Of a stretch of DNA of 64,000 nt, positions 11,169 to 22,904 are shown piece after piece. The stretch is taken from positions 14,690,165-14,754,164 of the forward strand of contig NC_079912.1 of assembly GCF_024868665.1 (NCBI RefSeq). Direction: 5' to 3'. The translations under genes and the position numbers were made by a program. The stretch comes from Triplophysa rosa (lineage: Eukaryota > Chordata > Actinopteri > Cypriniformes > Nemacheilidae). Position 1 is the stretch's first letter; every line of letters starts with the position of its first letter. The notes under the pieces were generated by a model. It ran no database searches and was not told where the DNA came from. It was given only the letters and a program-made list of their open reading frames with translations.

Positions 11169-13795
11169 TTGTTAATTTTTTTCTGCTCTTCTTTTGCCTG
11201 ACCTGCTTTCACATTTTGATCGCAAGCTCATCCCCTCTCTTCTTCTCCCGTCTCATCTGATCTGTCTGGTCTCTCCCTTGCTCTCATCAGGTCTCTTCTG
11301 TTCTTCTCGTTTAATATATTCTCCTTTCCTCTCCTCTCGCCACCACGCCCAAAGATTCATTTGCTAACATGCAGGTAATGATCACCCTGGGTCGTGCATT
11401 TCTCAGTGTTAATTGCACTGCTCCTGCGGGACATTTAATGAAATATAAAACAAACATGTGAAGTTTAAAGTCCACAGATAAATCTGCAAAAATCTCAACT
11501 AAAGACATGCATCGTGATTTAGGCTTTTATTTACTACCAAACCGTCCCGACATTCTGTGCGCCATCAAAACCACGAACGCGTGTTTTGACGGACACAGCA
11601 CATTCCGTGTGTGTCACACAGAGTCTGTTTTACAGCTCCTATAAACCTTGGTGACAAGGGAAGTGAGAAACAATTCAACATCTCTTTGGTCAGAATTGTC
11701 TGCTGGAAAAAGGCACCTGCCACAGCGGTGCGGAGAGTGAATCTTCTGAAGGAAATGCTTTATGAAGTCCTAAATCTTGAGGAGGAGATAGATGGAGTGT
11801 TTCTAGCCCTTGTCCACGCATGCTGATCGGCCAGGGCTGTCCCTTCAGGTTAACAGGCACATGAAATGAAGACCTAGGTGAACGATGAGACATTTATGAG
11901 GGCTGAATGGAGGGATGTCAGTGGGAAGGAAAGATAAATTACCCATAATTCTTTGCGAAGCATATTTTAGAGAAGTAACAATATGAATTTTTGATGATGG
12001 CTATTGAGTCTACTTAATGTTAAAGGAATAGTAACGCTTTTCATTTTGTGTTTATTTCCTTAACATTGTTTCAAATCACTTTTTTCCCGTGGAATATTAA
12101 TGGTTATTTGAAGAATCTATTGTGATTGTTAATGATTTTTCGAAAATGTCTACATCCAGGAAAGCTGTTATTGCATACCAATGTCTAATTTGTGAATGAA
12201 TTGTTCTTTTGACATGACTATTTTCACTTTTATGATACTTTTGTTGCACATATTGATTTATTGGTTTATTTTTGGGAGAGTTAAAATCTCTTTTTCCTTA
12301 AGTGCCAAAGATTGACCGGAAGATCTTTTTAAAAGGTTCACACAAAAGTGACATTTTTTTTTGATCATTTGCTCACCCTGATAGCCTTACAAACTTGGGT
12401 TGCTTTCTTTCTTCTGCAAAACTCAAAAGAAGATATTTTAAAGAACGTTGATAATTAAACAATCATTGACTTCCGTTGTATAGACAAAAAAACATGTCTC
12501 AAAATATCTTTTGATACACAGATTTTGATGACGGAATTTTTATTTTTGGGTGAACTTTCCCTTTAAGAATGTTTCACCTTTAGTGTTGTACAGAGTAAAG
12601 TCACACAGGTCTAAAACAACATGAGGAAAATGGTCTTTTTTTAGTTTAATAGCACAAAGCTATACAGAGATAGAGAAAGAGCCACGATAAAGAACAGTAA
12701 ATGTGTAGACACGCACTGGTCGGGGAGGGGAGCGTGTGTCTCGGTTTGATTTACGATGCTGTCGTCTGCTAACCTCCCAGGTACCTGTTGTCTTGCTTTC
12801 ATAAAGCCACCAACACGAACGCATTCACTCGTCAGCCCTTCAGCTCCATTCATCAGCGCAGAAGGTCCCTGTTCTGCTCTTTTCATCTCGTACACACAGG
12901 CCCTCCACAAACCCACCGGTCTTCCTTACAGATCAGCCCGCGTGATAACCTCCAGCCTCTTTGTGCTGGAAGGTTAGTCCCAGTCTGTAAACTGCTGCCA
13001 CACACAGTGACTGAACGCAGATATCTCACTTTTAGCTAAATGGAAGCGGGGTTTCTAAAGAGTCGCTGATACATCCCCTTGATAGCGGGGTGCTTCTAAA
13101 TGTCTGTAGCCTTTAGCTTTGGCACAGCTGAGAGAGATGGAATGATAGGAGACGATTCTTTCCACTTCTCTATTCTTGTGACTTTTGCTTCCATACAAAA
13201 ATTCGAGAGCTTTGGGTATGAGCTTTTTTTGGTAGTCTGGCATTAGAAAGTCATGCATAATGTTTCGGCTCTGTGTGGACACGGGCATTGATGTCTCTTA
13301 CTGTCTCTGAAGCCACAGTGTCCTCAAAGATGTAAAGACGACAGAATAAATCAATTCTGCTATTGTGAGAATTTGTAATCGAAACATGAATTACTGCCAA
13401 TGGGTTTAATAGATGTTGTCCGATAGAAAAGCAACAAGTACCAGCAATTAGACTTTTAGTCATGCAAGATTTATCATATAAAACTTAAAAATTGTTTTCA
13501 CATGAACGTTTTCTGTAAAAATGATGTGATCAATGAGCGAGGACAACATATTTTTTTACATTAACTCAAAATCAATTTGTCCATTTGATCAATCATGTAG
13601 TCATTGATTGTACTTAAACATTTAAGGCAGCATTTAAAAAAAAAAATATATATATATATATACGAAATTATTCTTAAATTATTGAATATTAAACTATAGA
13701 TCAAAATTATTCATTATTATTTATTTATAATAATTTATTGTAACATTTATTTTATTTTTTTCATTATTAATTATTGTTTTAGTTGTTTAGTTAGT
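11169..13795. other. Intergenic DNA with one MITE, no confirmed gene
   Basis: Apart from the repeat at 12329-12566 I find no gene that can be assembled. An exon-like frame at 11635-11826 (after a CTGTTTTACAG acceptor) and a minus-strand frame at 13055-13288 read like ordinary protein, but neither matches a family I know nor connects to another exon. Confidence 0.4.
12329..12566. mobile_element. Fold-back MITE copy, diverged
   Basis: The left arm has ATCATTTGCTCACCCTGA and TTCTGCAAAACTCAAAAGAA. The right end is TTTTTATTTTTGGGTGAACT then TTCCCTTTAAG. The arms are inverted relative to each other around GACTTCC at about 12470. Same family as 36362-36699. Confidence 0.6.
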
Positions 13796-13799
13796 GATG

Positions 13800-14680
13800 C
13801 TTTTGAAAAAAGCTCACTATTACTATTCGAACATACTTCTTATTTTTCTTGTTCCGCCAAAAGTTTGGCGCGTAACTTGTCTCGCAGCTTTTGTCGTAGA
13901 CCCATGAATGAGGGCTCAAATCGAGCGGCCCATTGAGGAATGGTGTGCTATGACTTTTAGAAGCGATCGGGTGGGGGGCAAAAAATCACCCGAAAAATCC
14001 CATTGACTTAACATTGCGCCGAGCTTTGACGGGTCGTAGCTCCGAGCGAGGATATCGTAGAAACGTGCGGGTTACCACATTTGAAGAGACTTGCAGGCTC
14101 TTTAACAGCATACCTCAAAATGGAGTGTATGTTGTACCCCTGGGGTGTAACATTGACAGGAAACATGCCCATATAAGGAGTAAAACTGTCCCGTGTTGAA
14201 TATCTTCGCAGTACAACCACTTGGAGACAAGGGGGTGGGCTCATTTTACTCAGGCAACCAATCAATATCCCAGGAACTTCATTAAGCTTCGAAGCCACGC
14301 CCATAGCAACAAAACATGTCAGCCTAGCAACCATTTAGCAATACCTATATCTCTACATCAGAACATCGTAGAGACACGGGGGTTGGTTCGTTACACTCAT
14401 AGCTTAGAGCATCATCAATTTTGCTAATCCACGCCCATAGCAACCAAACACATTAGCCTAGCAACCATTTAGCAAGACCTATATTTCTTTATCAGATCAT
14501 CATAGAGACATGGGGGTTGGTTCATTTCACCCGTGACTTAGATTATAGTCAATTGGCAAATGCCTAGCCACGCCCATAGCAACCAAACACATTAGCCTAG
14601 CAACCGTTTAGCCAGATGTATATCTTTGCATCAGAATATTGTAGAGACATGGGGATTGGTTCATTTCACACGTGGCTAGG
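13800..14680. repeat. Tandem repeat, units about 135-140 bp
   Basis: A unit containing CCACGCCCATAGCAACCAAA and GTAGAGACATGGGGGTTGG repeats. CCACGCCCATAGCAAC starts at 14295, 14429 and 14568 (spacing 134 and 139), and less similar units lie upstream. Copies differ by scattered substitutions. Confidence 0.75.
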
Positions 14681-14685
14681 CGTAT

Positions 14686-14805
14686 CATGCTAGCAAACAT
14701 GCTAATCATGTTAGCATCATGATAGCAACATGCTAATCATGTTAAAATAATGCTAGCAACATGTTAATAATGTTAACATCATGTTAGCGACATGCTAATG
14801 CTAAA
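14686..14805. repeat. Short-period ATGCTAATCATGTTAGC tandem repeat
   Basis: CATGCTAATCATGTTAGC-like words recur with a period of about 20 bases immediately after the 135-bp array. The two arrays share AGCAAC words, so the short one may derive from the long one. Confidence 0.7.
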
Positions 14806-14809
14806 AGTT

Positions 14810-16490
14810 TCCAGTTTAGCATTTCACGAATATCAAGAAAAATGTTTTAATTGCTTTAATTACAGATTTTTCATCCCCAAACTAGATCTCAGCATGTACT
14901 GGTGGGTAAACTGCTCCTCTGGGTGGATGAGCCGAACTGCCCAATCTCTCATGGCACTTTGTGATTTATGACCTTTTCGGTGACAAATCGCCTCAGTTAC
15001 ACGGCTTCGGAATAGCAGTGCGTAGACTCGGCCTACCTTAAATCAATGGCCCATTGTTCCTTTTCCCGGACTCTCCGTGTCTGCCAAACAGGGACAAAGC
15101 CACCCAGAATAAAAGTGTTTTAGACCCTAAAATGGTGAACGTTACAGGCGACTGCTATGCATGCATACACTGTTGATACAAAAGTTTAACATCTGACCTT
15201 AAGTGAAGAATAAGCTCATCATTATTGTTAAGCACACTTGATTGAATCTTTCTTATTTAGAACACACAGATACTTACCAACAAATAAATAGAAATAAATA
15301 TTAAAACTATTTTATTTCATGAGGTAAAGTGATTGATGTGAGAGACATACAGTGCACAAAATATACTGCACATAATTGACCAATCAGAATAACAGATTCC
15401 GGAGAACATGATGCTGATTGGTCCATTTAAAAGCAAGGTAATAATGGAGGTCCACCTGTGAGTTCAGAAAGCAAAGGTAACAGGTAAGAATCTTGCAATG
15501 CATTCATCAGACTCACACTAATATCAAAATAAAAGTCTGTCCGTCTTGGACACAACTCGGAAATGAAAAATGTGTTACGATGACTGACCTTACAATAAAC
15601 TCTCCCAGATAACTTTGTTTTCCTGCTCCTAAAGGTCACGGTTTCTCAATGTCTGTCTGGCTGAATGCACTGAGAGCTATTCTGTGTCATTTTATTATCG
15701 TGCGTTCACGTCACATGCAATATTTCTCTCTAACCACTGAATCGGTTCTTTGTTTGCTTGGGTTCATTGTGAGATTTTAAAATTGCAGCTCGTTTTTTTA
15801 TTCAGTGATGTAGCTTTTGTCACGAAATTCCCTCTCTATCTGTCATAGGAATGGTGGCGTATTATTGGATTATTAGTAGATGCTAATGCTTCTCATACGA
15901 TAGGTGTGTTTGTGAGAGAGTAATGAGGGGTGGCTTTCAATTCACTTACTAAAGGTCACATCCAGTGGGCTGTTGGGTTATTGATATTGAATAATTGATG
16001 CTTTATTGGGTTTTATTTTTGCTTCAACCATGAGATCTCAGGCCAGGATGTGAGTTTTGTTTCTGAATTTGCATCTTAATCTTGAGCTAAAATGTTGATA
16101 TTTACTAAAGACGTGAGTGGTGTGTGGTTGTAGAGCTTTGCAATCTCTCATTAAATTCTTCCAAGATCAAATGGTTGATCTTTGCTTTCCACATTTAATA
16201 TTTTGTATGTCTTCCCCTTACTGTGTGACAACTATTGTCTCCTTTGAGGCTTTTTTAGATCCCCTAAGAGAACGAAACATCTGATATAATGTTTATACTT
16301 AAATGATCTTGCTCCGACAATATGTCAAGTGTTGTCTTATTTGTGTCTTTTTTAGTTTTTCTAAAGGATCTTATGAGAAGCATCTAAGACAAAATTGATA
16401 TTTAACTGATCTTCCTCCTACTGTGTGTCAACTTAAAATCTTTTTTTTTTTTTCATTTTTCTGTAATCTACTTGAGTTATTTATTTTGTG
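14810..16490. other. Intergenic DNA, no gene recognised
   Basis: Unique-looking sequence with no coherent exon chain. I see no repeat with clear ends in it. Confidence 0.4.
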
Positions 16491-16499
16491 TAATAACTA

Positions 16500-17040
16500 A
16501 TTGTGCAATAAGTTTTGAGTTGTATTTCAAAGTTTACCAAAGTTACACTTAAAGTACGCTTGAAAGTACACTTTTTTTAAACTAATAGTGGGCCAATTTG
16601 ATCCAACGTAGCATTGAAATAGTACACTTCCAAGTATACTTAAACAAGTACCTACTACATAAAGTGTATTTATTTAATAATATACTTTCAGTGCGTTCCA
16701 AATGGGATATATCACCCTCTGAACGGCACTTCAGGGTGAAAACAATCATGGCATCCGTATTGAAGGGTCGTGGATTTCGAAGGGTACAACTAATGGTCAC
16801 TTCGGGCCCCTGTGATTCTTTGCGCAGATTCTTTGCGTGGCGACGGCGCCTCCTTATGGGCTTGGGATGATGACGCAGAAGGGCACTTCAAGAAACAGTT
16901 GTTGGGTCCCCTATACCCTTCAACCCTTTGAAGCTCTCACTCCGTAGGTTAAACACTTTGAAGGGCTTAGGGCATAGGGATGAGCCCTTCGAAATGGAAC
17001 GCAGGGTCGATCTTTGCCTAAGTATACTTCAAAAATGAAC
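16500..17040. mobile_element. AGTATACTT-rich repeat carrying a nested hAT-like element
   Basis: The flanks (16540-16688 and 17015-17035) are rich in AAGTACACTT/AAGTATACTT words. Inside, 16689-17004 begins CAGTGCGTTCCAAATGGG and ends CGAAATGGAACGCAG, the imperfect inverted termini of a fish hAT-type element, 316 bp without transposase. No clean 8-bp duplication is visible. Confidence 0.55.
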
Positions 17041-17459
17041 TTAAAGCATCCCTTATTCTTTGAGAATCGAAATTTTCCCCCGTGTGTTTAAAAAGCCATA
17101 TTTTCTTTCATTTCAAAGAATGTGATTGTTAAGAATTTTTGAAGCATGATCAACGGTTACACGTTCTACACCTGATAGGATGAACAGCTAATGGTTGGCC
17201 TGAGAACTTCTCTTCTTTATTTCTTAATATAGCCCTTCCTCTCATTTCTACTCTTCTCCTGCCACCAATGAGCGACATCGTCTCTTCTCTTCTTGTTCTC
17301 CTTCTGAGAAACAGGGGCTTCCCGCAGAGGATTAGCTTCCTGTCAGTGGGTCTGTCTCTTAATGAGTGGGTCTTCACACAACCTTCATACTGGGCCTTGG
17401 ATCCGCCCAATCCCTGACAGCTTGGCCCATCTCCCCCTACACCAATAAATGTCAAGCGT

Positions 17460-17462
<3 letters not shown>

Positions 17463-17518
<56 letters not shown>
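17463..17518. repeat. (TC)28 microsatellite
   Basis: Pure TC dinucleotide run of about 56 bases. The long frames through it (Glu-Arg or Leu-Ser repeats) are artefacts. Confidence 0.95.
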
Positions 17519-17522
<4 letters not shown>

Positions 17523-17524
17523 TC

Positions 17525-19600
17525 TCCCTCACCCCATCGCCTGCATGGTCTTAACAGGGGTCCCATAAATCTAACTGCCCCTCTTTTCCCAGGTCCGAGT
17601 CAGTCCTGAGAAATGACACTTCTATGGTGCTCATTTTTATTCTTTATTTCATCTCTCTCGACTCGGCCTGTCTATCTTTCTGCCTTGTATTTAAAGCACT
17701 GAGACAATGTCCGTTTGCCTATGGGGCTTAGGGTGTGAAGAGTGACTTCATAACTCACCATAAATTTAAAGAGAGGAGAAATGGGTGGGAGAGAGAGACT
17801 GAGGTAAAGAAATTGAATGGGTTATGGGGTTACTTGAAGGGCACGCCGATGGCTTTGTCACGTGCCCATGCTTTCAATGTGATCTTTGGCATCTATTTCT
17901 TATTACATAATCCATCACTACAATCAAGGGGGGTTTGTGTGTTTGTGGCGGGGAGTGTTTATAAAGCGCTGCAAAAGATTATGGTCTGTTTTGTTTCTCT
18001 CCACTCAAGAACGGGCGAGTTCCAATCAAACCTTTGTTCGGTTTGGAAGGCGGGTTTGAACGTTCTTTACATTATGTAGAATTATTTTATGTATTTTTTA
18101 AACATATTTTAAAAATTACTTCGGGGATTTCACAGAATGTAAAAATAATAAAAATTTATTTCATAGTGTTTTTCTTTAGAAATTTTGAGAATTCATACTT
18201 TCAAGCAGATATGTAATATGTTTTTTGAAACATTTAAAATTGGACCAATAAACCTTGAGGATTCAGATTGCGATCAATAAAGCCTCATCTTGTCTTGTTT
18301 ATTCAAATTGTGTGTCTCTCTCTCTCTCTCTATGGTGTCTGTTTAGGTTTACAAATGCGAACAAATATGTTAAACATATTTTCCTTGGGGGCATGAAAGG
18401 AAGGGGCACCGCTTTTGGAAATCGCAGGTCTTCTCTAAGATCTCCCAGACATTACCTCTTATTCAGTCCAAACACAAGCGTTACATTAAGTTTCTTTAGG
18501 GTTATGAAGAGCACTTTTTATTCATGCTTTGAAAATAACCTGATATATTGTTTTCAGTCTGGAGTCCAGAATGTGGTAGACACCAACGTTTGTTCTCCTG
18601 TTCTTTTAAAGTCCCTCATTTAGTCACTTTAGACTTGTTTACTGTGTAATACTGAAAACACATTTATCAGTAATTGACTGCAGTTCTTTGTTGGGTTGCC
18701 AGTTATAGATTTATCCCACGGCACAGCAAAGCTTAAAGTAATTAGGGGAAGAACTATTTAAGTACCTGCGTGTGTGTTGAACAAACAGCTTTTTTTGTAT
18801 ATGGTGTGTTAAAAGAGACTGATCATATAAAAATAAACATCGTCGTCATCATTTACTCGTCCTCATGTGTTTTTAAACCTGCATTTTTGTCTACCTGCTA
18901 TTTTAATGATGACCACAATCAACCGTTTACTGGGATGCCCAAGAAAAGATTTCTTCTCCAACAATGGTCCTGATGACCAGTAAAAGTTGCATTCACAATC
19001 CCATCTCTACTCTGATTATCATAGACATAATGCTCATCTCATGACAATCGCCCTTGATCTCCATGTCTTTCCCCTTCGCCATTGAGCGCAAGGATGTTCA
19101 GAACACAGCATAACAAATGAGACTCATTACTCTGCCTCTTTAGTCAACCAAAAGTGTTTTTAAAGCCCTCCGGGGGATTACAATTATTTGTCATTTTAAT
19201 TCATCTGGTCAGTCACGGGGAAAATATAAAAGGGACGAGAGCTCTTGTCGGACGTGGTGGGTGCTAATGATTCATGGTTCTGTCTCCGGCCTAGAATTAA
19301 TATTTGAATGTAATTATTACTCCCTTTGCTATTAATGCACGGGCCAAATGAAATCATGTGAGTGAGGATTTCATTAATGCACTGTTAAAGGAAAATAATA
19401 TCACAGGCATGAGTGACTGGATGCTTTAAATAGAGAATCTGTTAAGCGTTCTGAAGAAGCCTGATCTTTTCAGAGATTTAAGGGCAAAGACATTTTTCTG
19501 TTGCTTTGCTTCATGACCTCAGCGAGTGTTTTAACACGTTGTTAGTGTGAATTTTTCGTTCACTTTTTCAGATTTTCATGCGTTAATTTCATGTAGTTTA
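17525..19600. other. Intergenic DNA; candidate conserved regulatory stretch near 19.0-19.5 kb
   Basis: No gene recognised. A short TC run lies at about 18313-18331. The part from about 18990 to 19540 is free of recognisable repeats and holds homeodomain-type words such as GATTACAATTATTTGTC (about 19176). It also holds CCTTTGCTATTAATGCA (about 19323), which resembles a Sox-POU composite site. This is suggestive only. Confidence 0.3.
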
Positions 19601-19611
19601 GCTTTTTGTGG

Positions 19612-20036
19612 AAGGAACAGTTCACCCAAAATTGAAGTCTTCATTTATTAACCCTCAAGTTGTTCCAAACCTGTAGTAAATGTCTTTGTTCTGATGAACA
19701 CAGAGAAAGATATTCGGAAGAATGCTTGTTACCAAACAGTTCTGGCCACCATTGACTGCATTGTAGGAAACTTGCTTTACAAATTTCTTTGTTCTGTTGA
19801 ACACAAAAGAAGATATTTTGAAGAATGTATGAAAGAAAACAGTTCTTGGCCACTCTTGACTACCATTGTATTTTTTCCTATGGTAGTCAATGGTGGCCAA
19901 GAACTGTTTGGTTACCAGCATTCTTCCAAAAATCTTTCTCTGTGTTCATCAGAACAAAGAAATGTATACAGATTTGGAACAACTTGAGGGTAAGTTAATG
20001 ATGACAGATATTTTATTTTTGGGCTGTCCCTTTAAG
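19612..20036. mobile_element. Fold-back MITE, long copy
   Basis: The left end carries CAGTTCACCCAAAATTGAAG and the right end carries TTTATTTTTGGGCTGTCCCT. CACAGAGAAAGATATTCGG and its inverted partner (AATCTTTCTCTGTG) mark the inner arms. A second inner segment (19781-19830) duplicates the ACAAAAGAAGATATTTTGAA word, so this copy may be a chimera of two members. Confidence 0.75.
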
Positions 20037-20039
20037 AAC

Positions 20040-21710
20040 TTGTTTTGTTCAAGCCATGGCAAGTGCATACACATCTATCTGTGTTGTTTGTGATCCAGTT
20101 TCTTTTTCTACTTTGTGCAAACAAAATGGTCAGTTATTTAAATGCTTGTTATACAAGACGGTTTATTTTTTGGGACATATTTGTGATATGTAAGCTGCAG
20201 AAAAGTGATAAATGGACCTACTTGATATTTTGCTATTGCACAGACCAATATTGATCTTATAATGAGCACAGCCTACATATTGACTGCCTGCTTGACCCGA
20301 CGCGTACACGAGTGATATAAACGGTTAAATGTTGTGGATATAAGTAAACTGCCTTTGAGAAATATATAAGAATGCGTGCATGTCTTTTGACCAATTACTA
20401 TTACATATTCTAATAATCATTACATAGTCACCATTATTAACCATAAGATGTTTTCCATTAAAGCCATCACAAATGTCCTTTATTCAATGTGTTTTGGGTC
20501 GTATTCCAGTATTTGATAGTAGTTCACTGGTTCCTTTCACCAAATAACATCTCACCAATAAAACCCTACACATTACCAGAGACCCACAGAGACCATTATA
20601 GTTAAACCGATACAATTCCCATTATATCCATTGAATCCATTCGGTCATTATTTCTTTTGTTTTATTTAGCATGGTGTGAAGTCCTTGGTACAATAGATGA
20701 ACCTCTAAGTATACACAACTCCTTCTCTCTTATTTTCCCCTACAAGAAGCGGACAAGATGGGTGATGACAGGCCTGGTGAGAGAGAAGAGATGTCAGAGG
20801 GATGCTGTTGACGGTCCTGATGCTGTCAGGTAGCGCATTCTATTCCGTGCGCCCTCAGGATGTGCAAGCTGCTCTGTGATGCTTGTAGAATTTAATCCGC
20901 ACTGATAGCATAGCAACAGGCCTGTTTATGCGGTAGAGATGTTGAGATGATTGTTTATAAAGCGTGTGTCGCTCACACAGGGCAGAGGTGGTGTGATGTG
21001 ACTGTGGGTCACATGGAAAAACCCAGAGCAGCACCAACAACAAAATTGATGGGCTTGCATCAGGTGTAACTTGTGTGAAACCTTTCGGTCTGGTTAACAG
21101 GTTGTTTTTATTACAACTGGGGCTCAGTGCTTGACTGCTTAGTGCTTACAGTTATTTTGTGTTAACATGAATGTAAATTTGTCTATTATTGCTTGAACGT
21201 ATGCAAGTGTTTAACTCTTTTACACATGCATGTTAAGTGTATGTTAATACAAAATCACTTGTTCGGCTTTTTTTTAAATATAAATGAGAAAAGATGAAGC
21301 AGAGTAGGTTGAGGTGACAACCCGTTTGTCCTTGAGAACCTAGAAAACACAAGCTACAGTTTACTGCTCAATGTGATTTATTGTGGGATCTTTTGTTTTG
21401 TTGTGCTTTTCAATATTGTTCAAAAGTAAGGCAGTGATTACGTCTTTGAGTTCCTCTGTGGTCTCCTGTCAGACTTTCGCTCACTACCCCTGAGGGCCAG
21501 GACCTCTTTAATTGGTTTTGAAAGGATTGTGCACCCTTTTATCAATGACACACTTCATAACACCGAGGGTCGGGCCGGTTCAATTCCCAACTCAAACACA
21601 CACTCTCTCACATAGCGGGGATTTGAAAGTCTCAGTGTTTACCTACATTTTGAGGGTTTTATCTGATAAAATTAAGATGCAGTAAGTTAAACAAAAATTA
21701 AGAGCGACCA
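20040..21710. other. Intergenic DNA, no gene recognised
   Basis: No splice-linked frames. A possible B-box relic GGTTCAATTCCC occurs at about 21578, too little to call a SINE. Confidence 0.4.
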
Positions 21711-21714
21711 GAAA

Positions 21715-21855
21715 TGACATTTACACATTTGACAGACACTGTTAATAAAAAAGATTTACTGCATTAAGGTAAAATATATTTATCAGTATGTGTGTTCACT
21801 GGGGATCAAACCCGTGACCTTTGCGTTGCTAACACAATGATCTACCAGATAACAC
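21715..21855 (-). mobile_element. tRNA-derived SINE, minus strand
   Basis: Read on the minus strand there is a tRNA-like head with CTGGTAGATCATTG (A-box region) and GGGTTTGATCCCC (B box). It is followed by AACACACATACTGATAAA and a body ending near GTCAAATGTGTAAATGTC. This matches the SINE at 9072-9235 with a different 3' tail state. Diverged. Confidence 0.65.
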
Positions 21856-22293
21856 TGAATTACTTCAAACAAACATTCATTTGATCAATCAGCAATGAGT
21901 TCTGTATTGCTCTTGTATTTCAAATCTAGCTGAAAGTTTTGGTGAAAACTGTTTCTTTAAAATAAATCATCAACGTCAGTGTAATTCAGATAACCGCTCA
22001 CTCTTGATCATAATTTGTTGTCCTCCTCGGGCTGAGATCAACACATTCTGTAGTTTAATAAAAGGCTTCTGAGGGCTTCAGGGTAATATTGTGTTTCTCG
22101 GTTTACAGTAATGGTTCGGTAAATGTGAAAAATCTCTGCAATATTCTAGGATGTAATAGAGTACCTTTCTTCTTACTGCTACTTAAACTTCTCACACCTG
22201 AGAGCGGGAAGCATTTAACTCAACTCTCTCAAGCCAGTTGAGTTTTTACATGAAATATTATTTATTATATGATGAATGGTAGATTGTCTCTTC

Positions 22294-22450
22294 TCAGTAG
22301 CTACACTCCTAAAATGGATGTATTAATTTTACCACATTGTTTGTGTTATCCTATTTGACACATTATGTGTTATTTGTAATAACACGTAGTGTTAAAATTG
22401 TGTTAAAAGTAAAACAAAACGTGTTGTCCCAAGAAATAACACAGAGATTT
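22294..22450. repeat. TGTGTTAT-rich inverted-repeat relic
   Basis: GTGTTAT/ATAACAC words alternate in both orientations (for example 22363-22390 and 22420-22441). This is as expected of a small MITE related to the fish TGTGTTATTTTAACAC type. No clean ends. Confidence 0.4.
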
Positions 22451-22793
22451 CAGTTAAGGACAAGACATTAATGTGTTTACAATGAAACCTTACAGCAGGG
22501 TTTTGTTGAGATAAACAATGAAAAGAGTATCAAACAAAACCTTGAACCACCAAAAAGATTTAACTTGAAAATATCAGAACCCACTAAAACACTTGCAGAC
22601 ACTCCCCTCTACTGGTGACAGATCGCTACTGCAACCAGGTGGTAGACTGATGCCACCAGCCAGAAGGACTGTAGTGATGAAAGCAAGAGATCCATGGGCC
22701 AAGCAGACCAAATTGCTGCCCTAGAAAGTACAATATCCCCACAGAACCTAACAAAAATACAAAATATAACCACAAACAAGGCAATGAATCTCT

Positions 22794-22799
22794 TTTATT
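22794..22799 (-). terminator. Possible poly(A) signal for the minus-strand cysteine-rich gene
   Basis: AATAAA on the minus strand (TTTATT on plus) about 105 bases downstream of the stop codon at 22905-22907. Confidence 0.4.
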
Positions 22800-22904
22800 A
22801 TAAACACCAGCCAAAAGATGTATTAGTATTTTTAATATACTGTGTGAACCATACAGTTTTCAATGAACTGTTTACATTGTTTGTTTTAAATCAACTACAG
22901 AATA

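Noticed and set aside
13055..13288. 77-codon minus-strand frame with ordinary amino-acid use
   Set aside because: No family recognised and no splice partners; kept only as a note.
17150..17566. 138-codon frame rich in Arg-Glu repeats
   Set aside because: It is produced by the (TC)28 microsatellite read on the minus strand; the rest shows no family and no splice context.
19641..20093. Frames in the MITE at 19612-20036 on both strands
   Set aside because: The mirrored peptides come from the inverted-repeat arms of the element.
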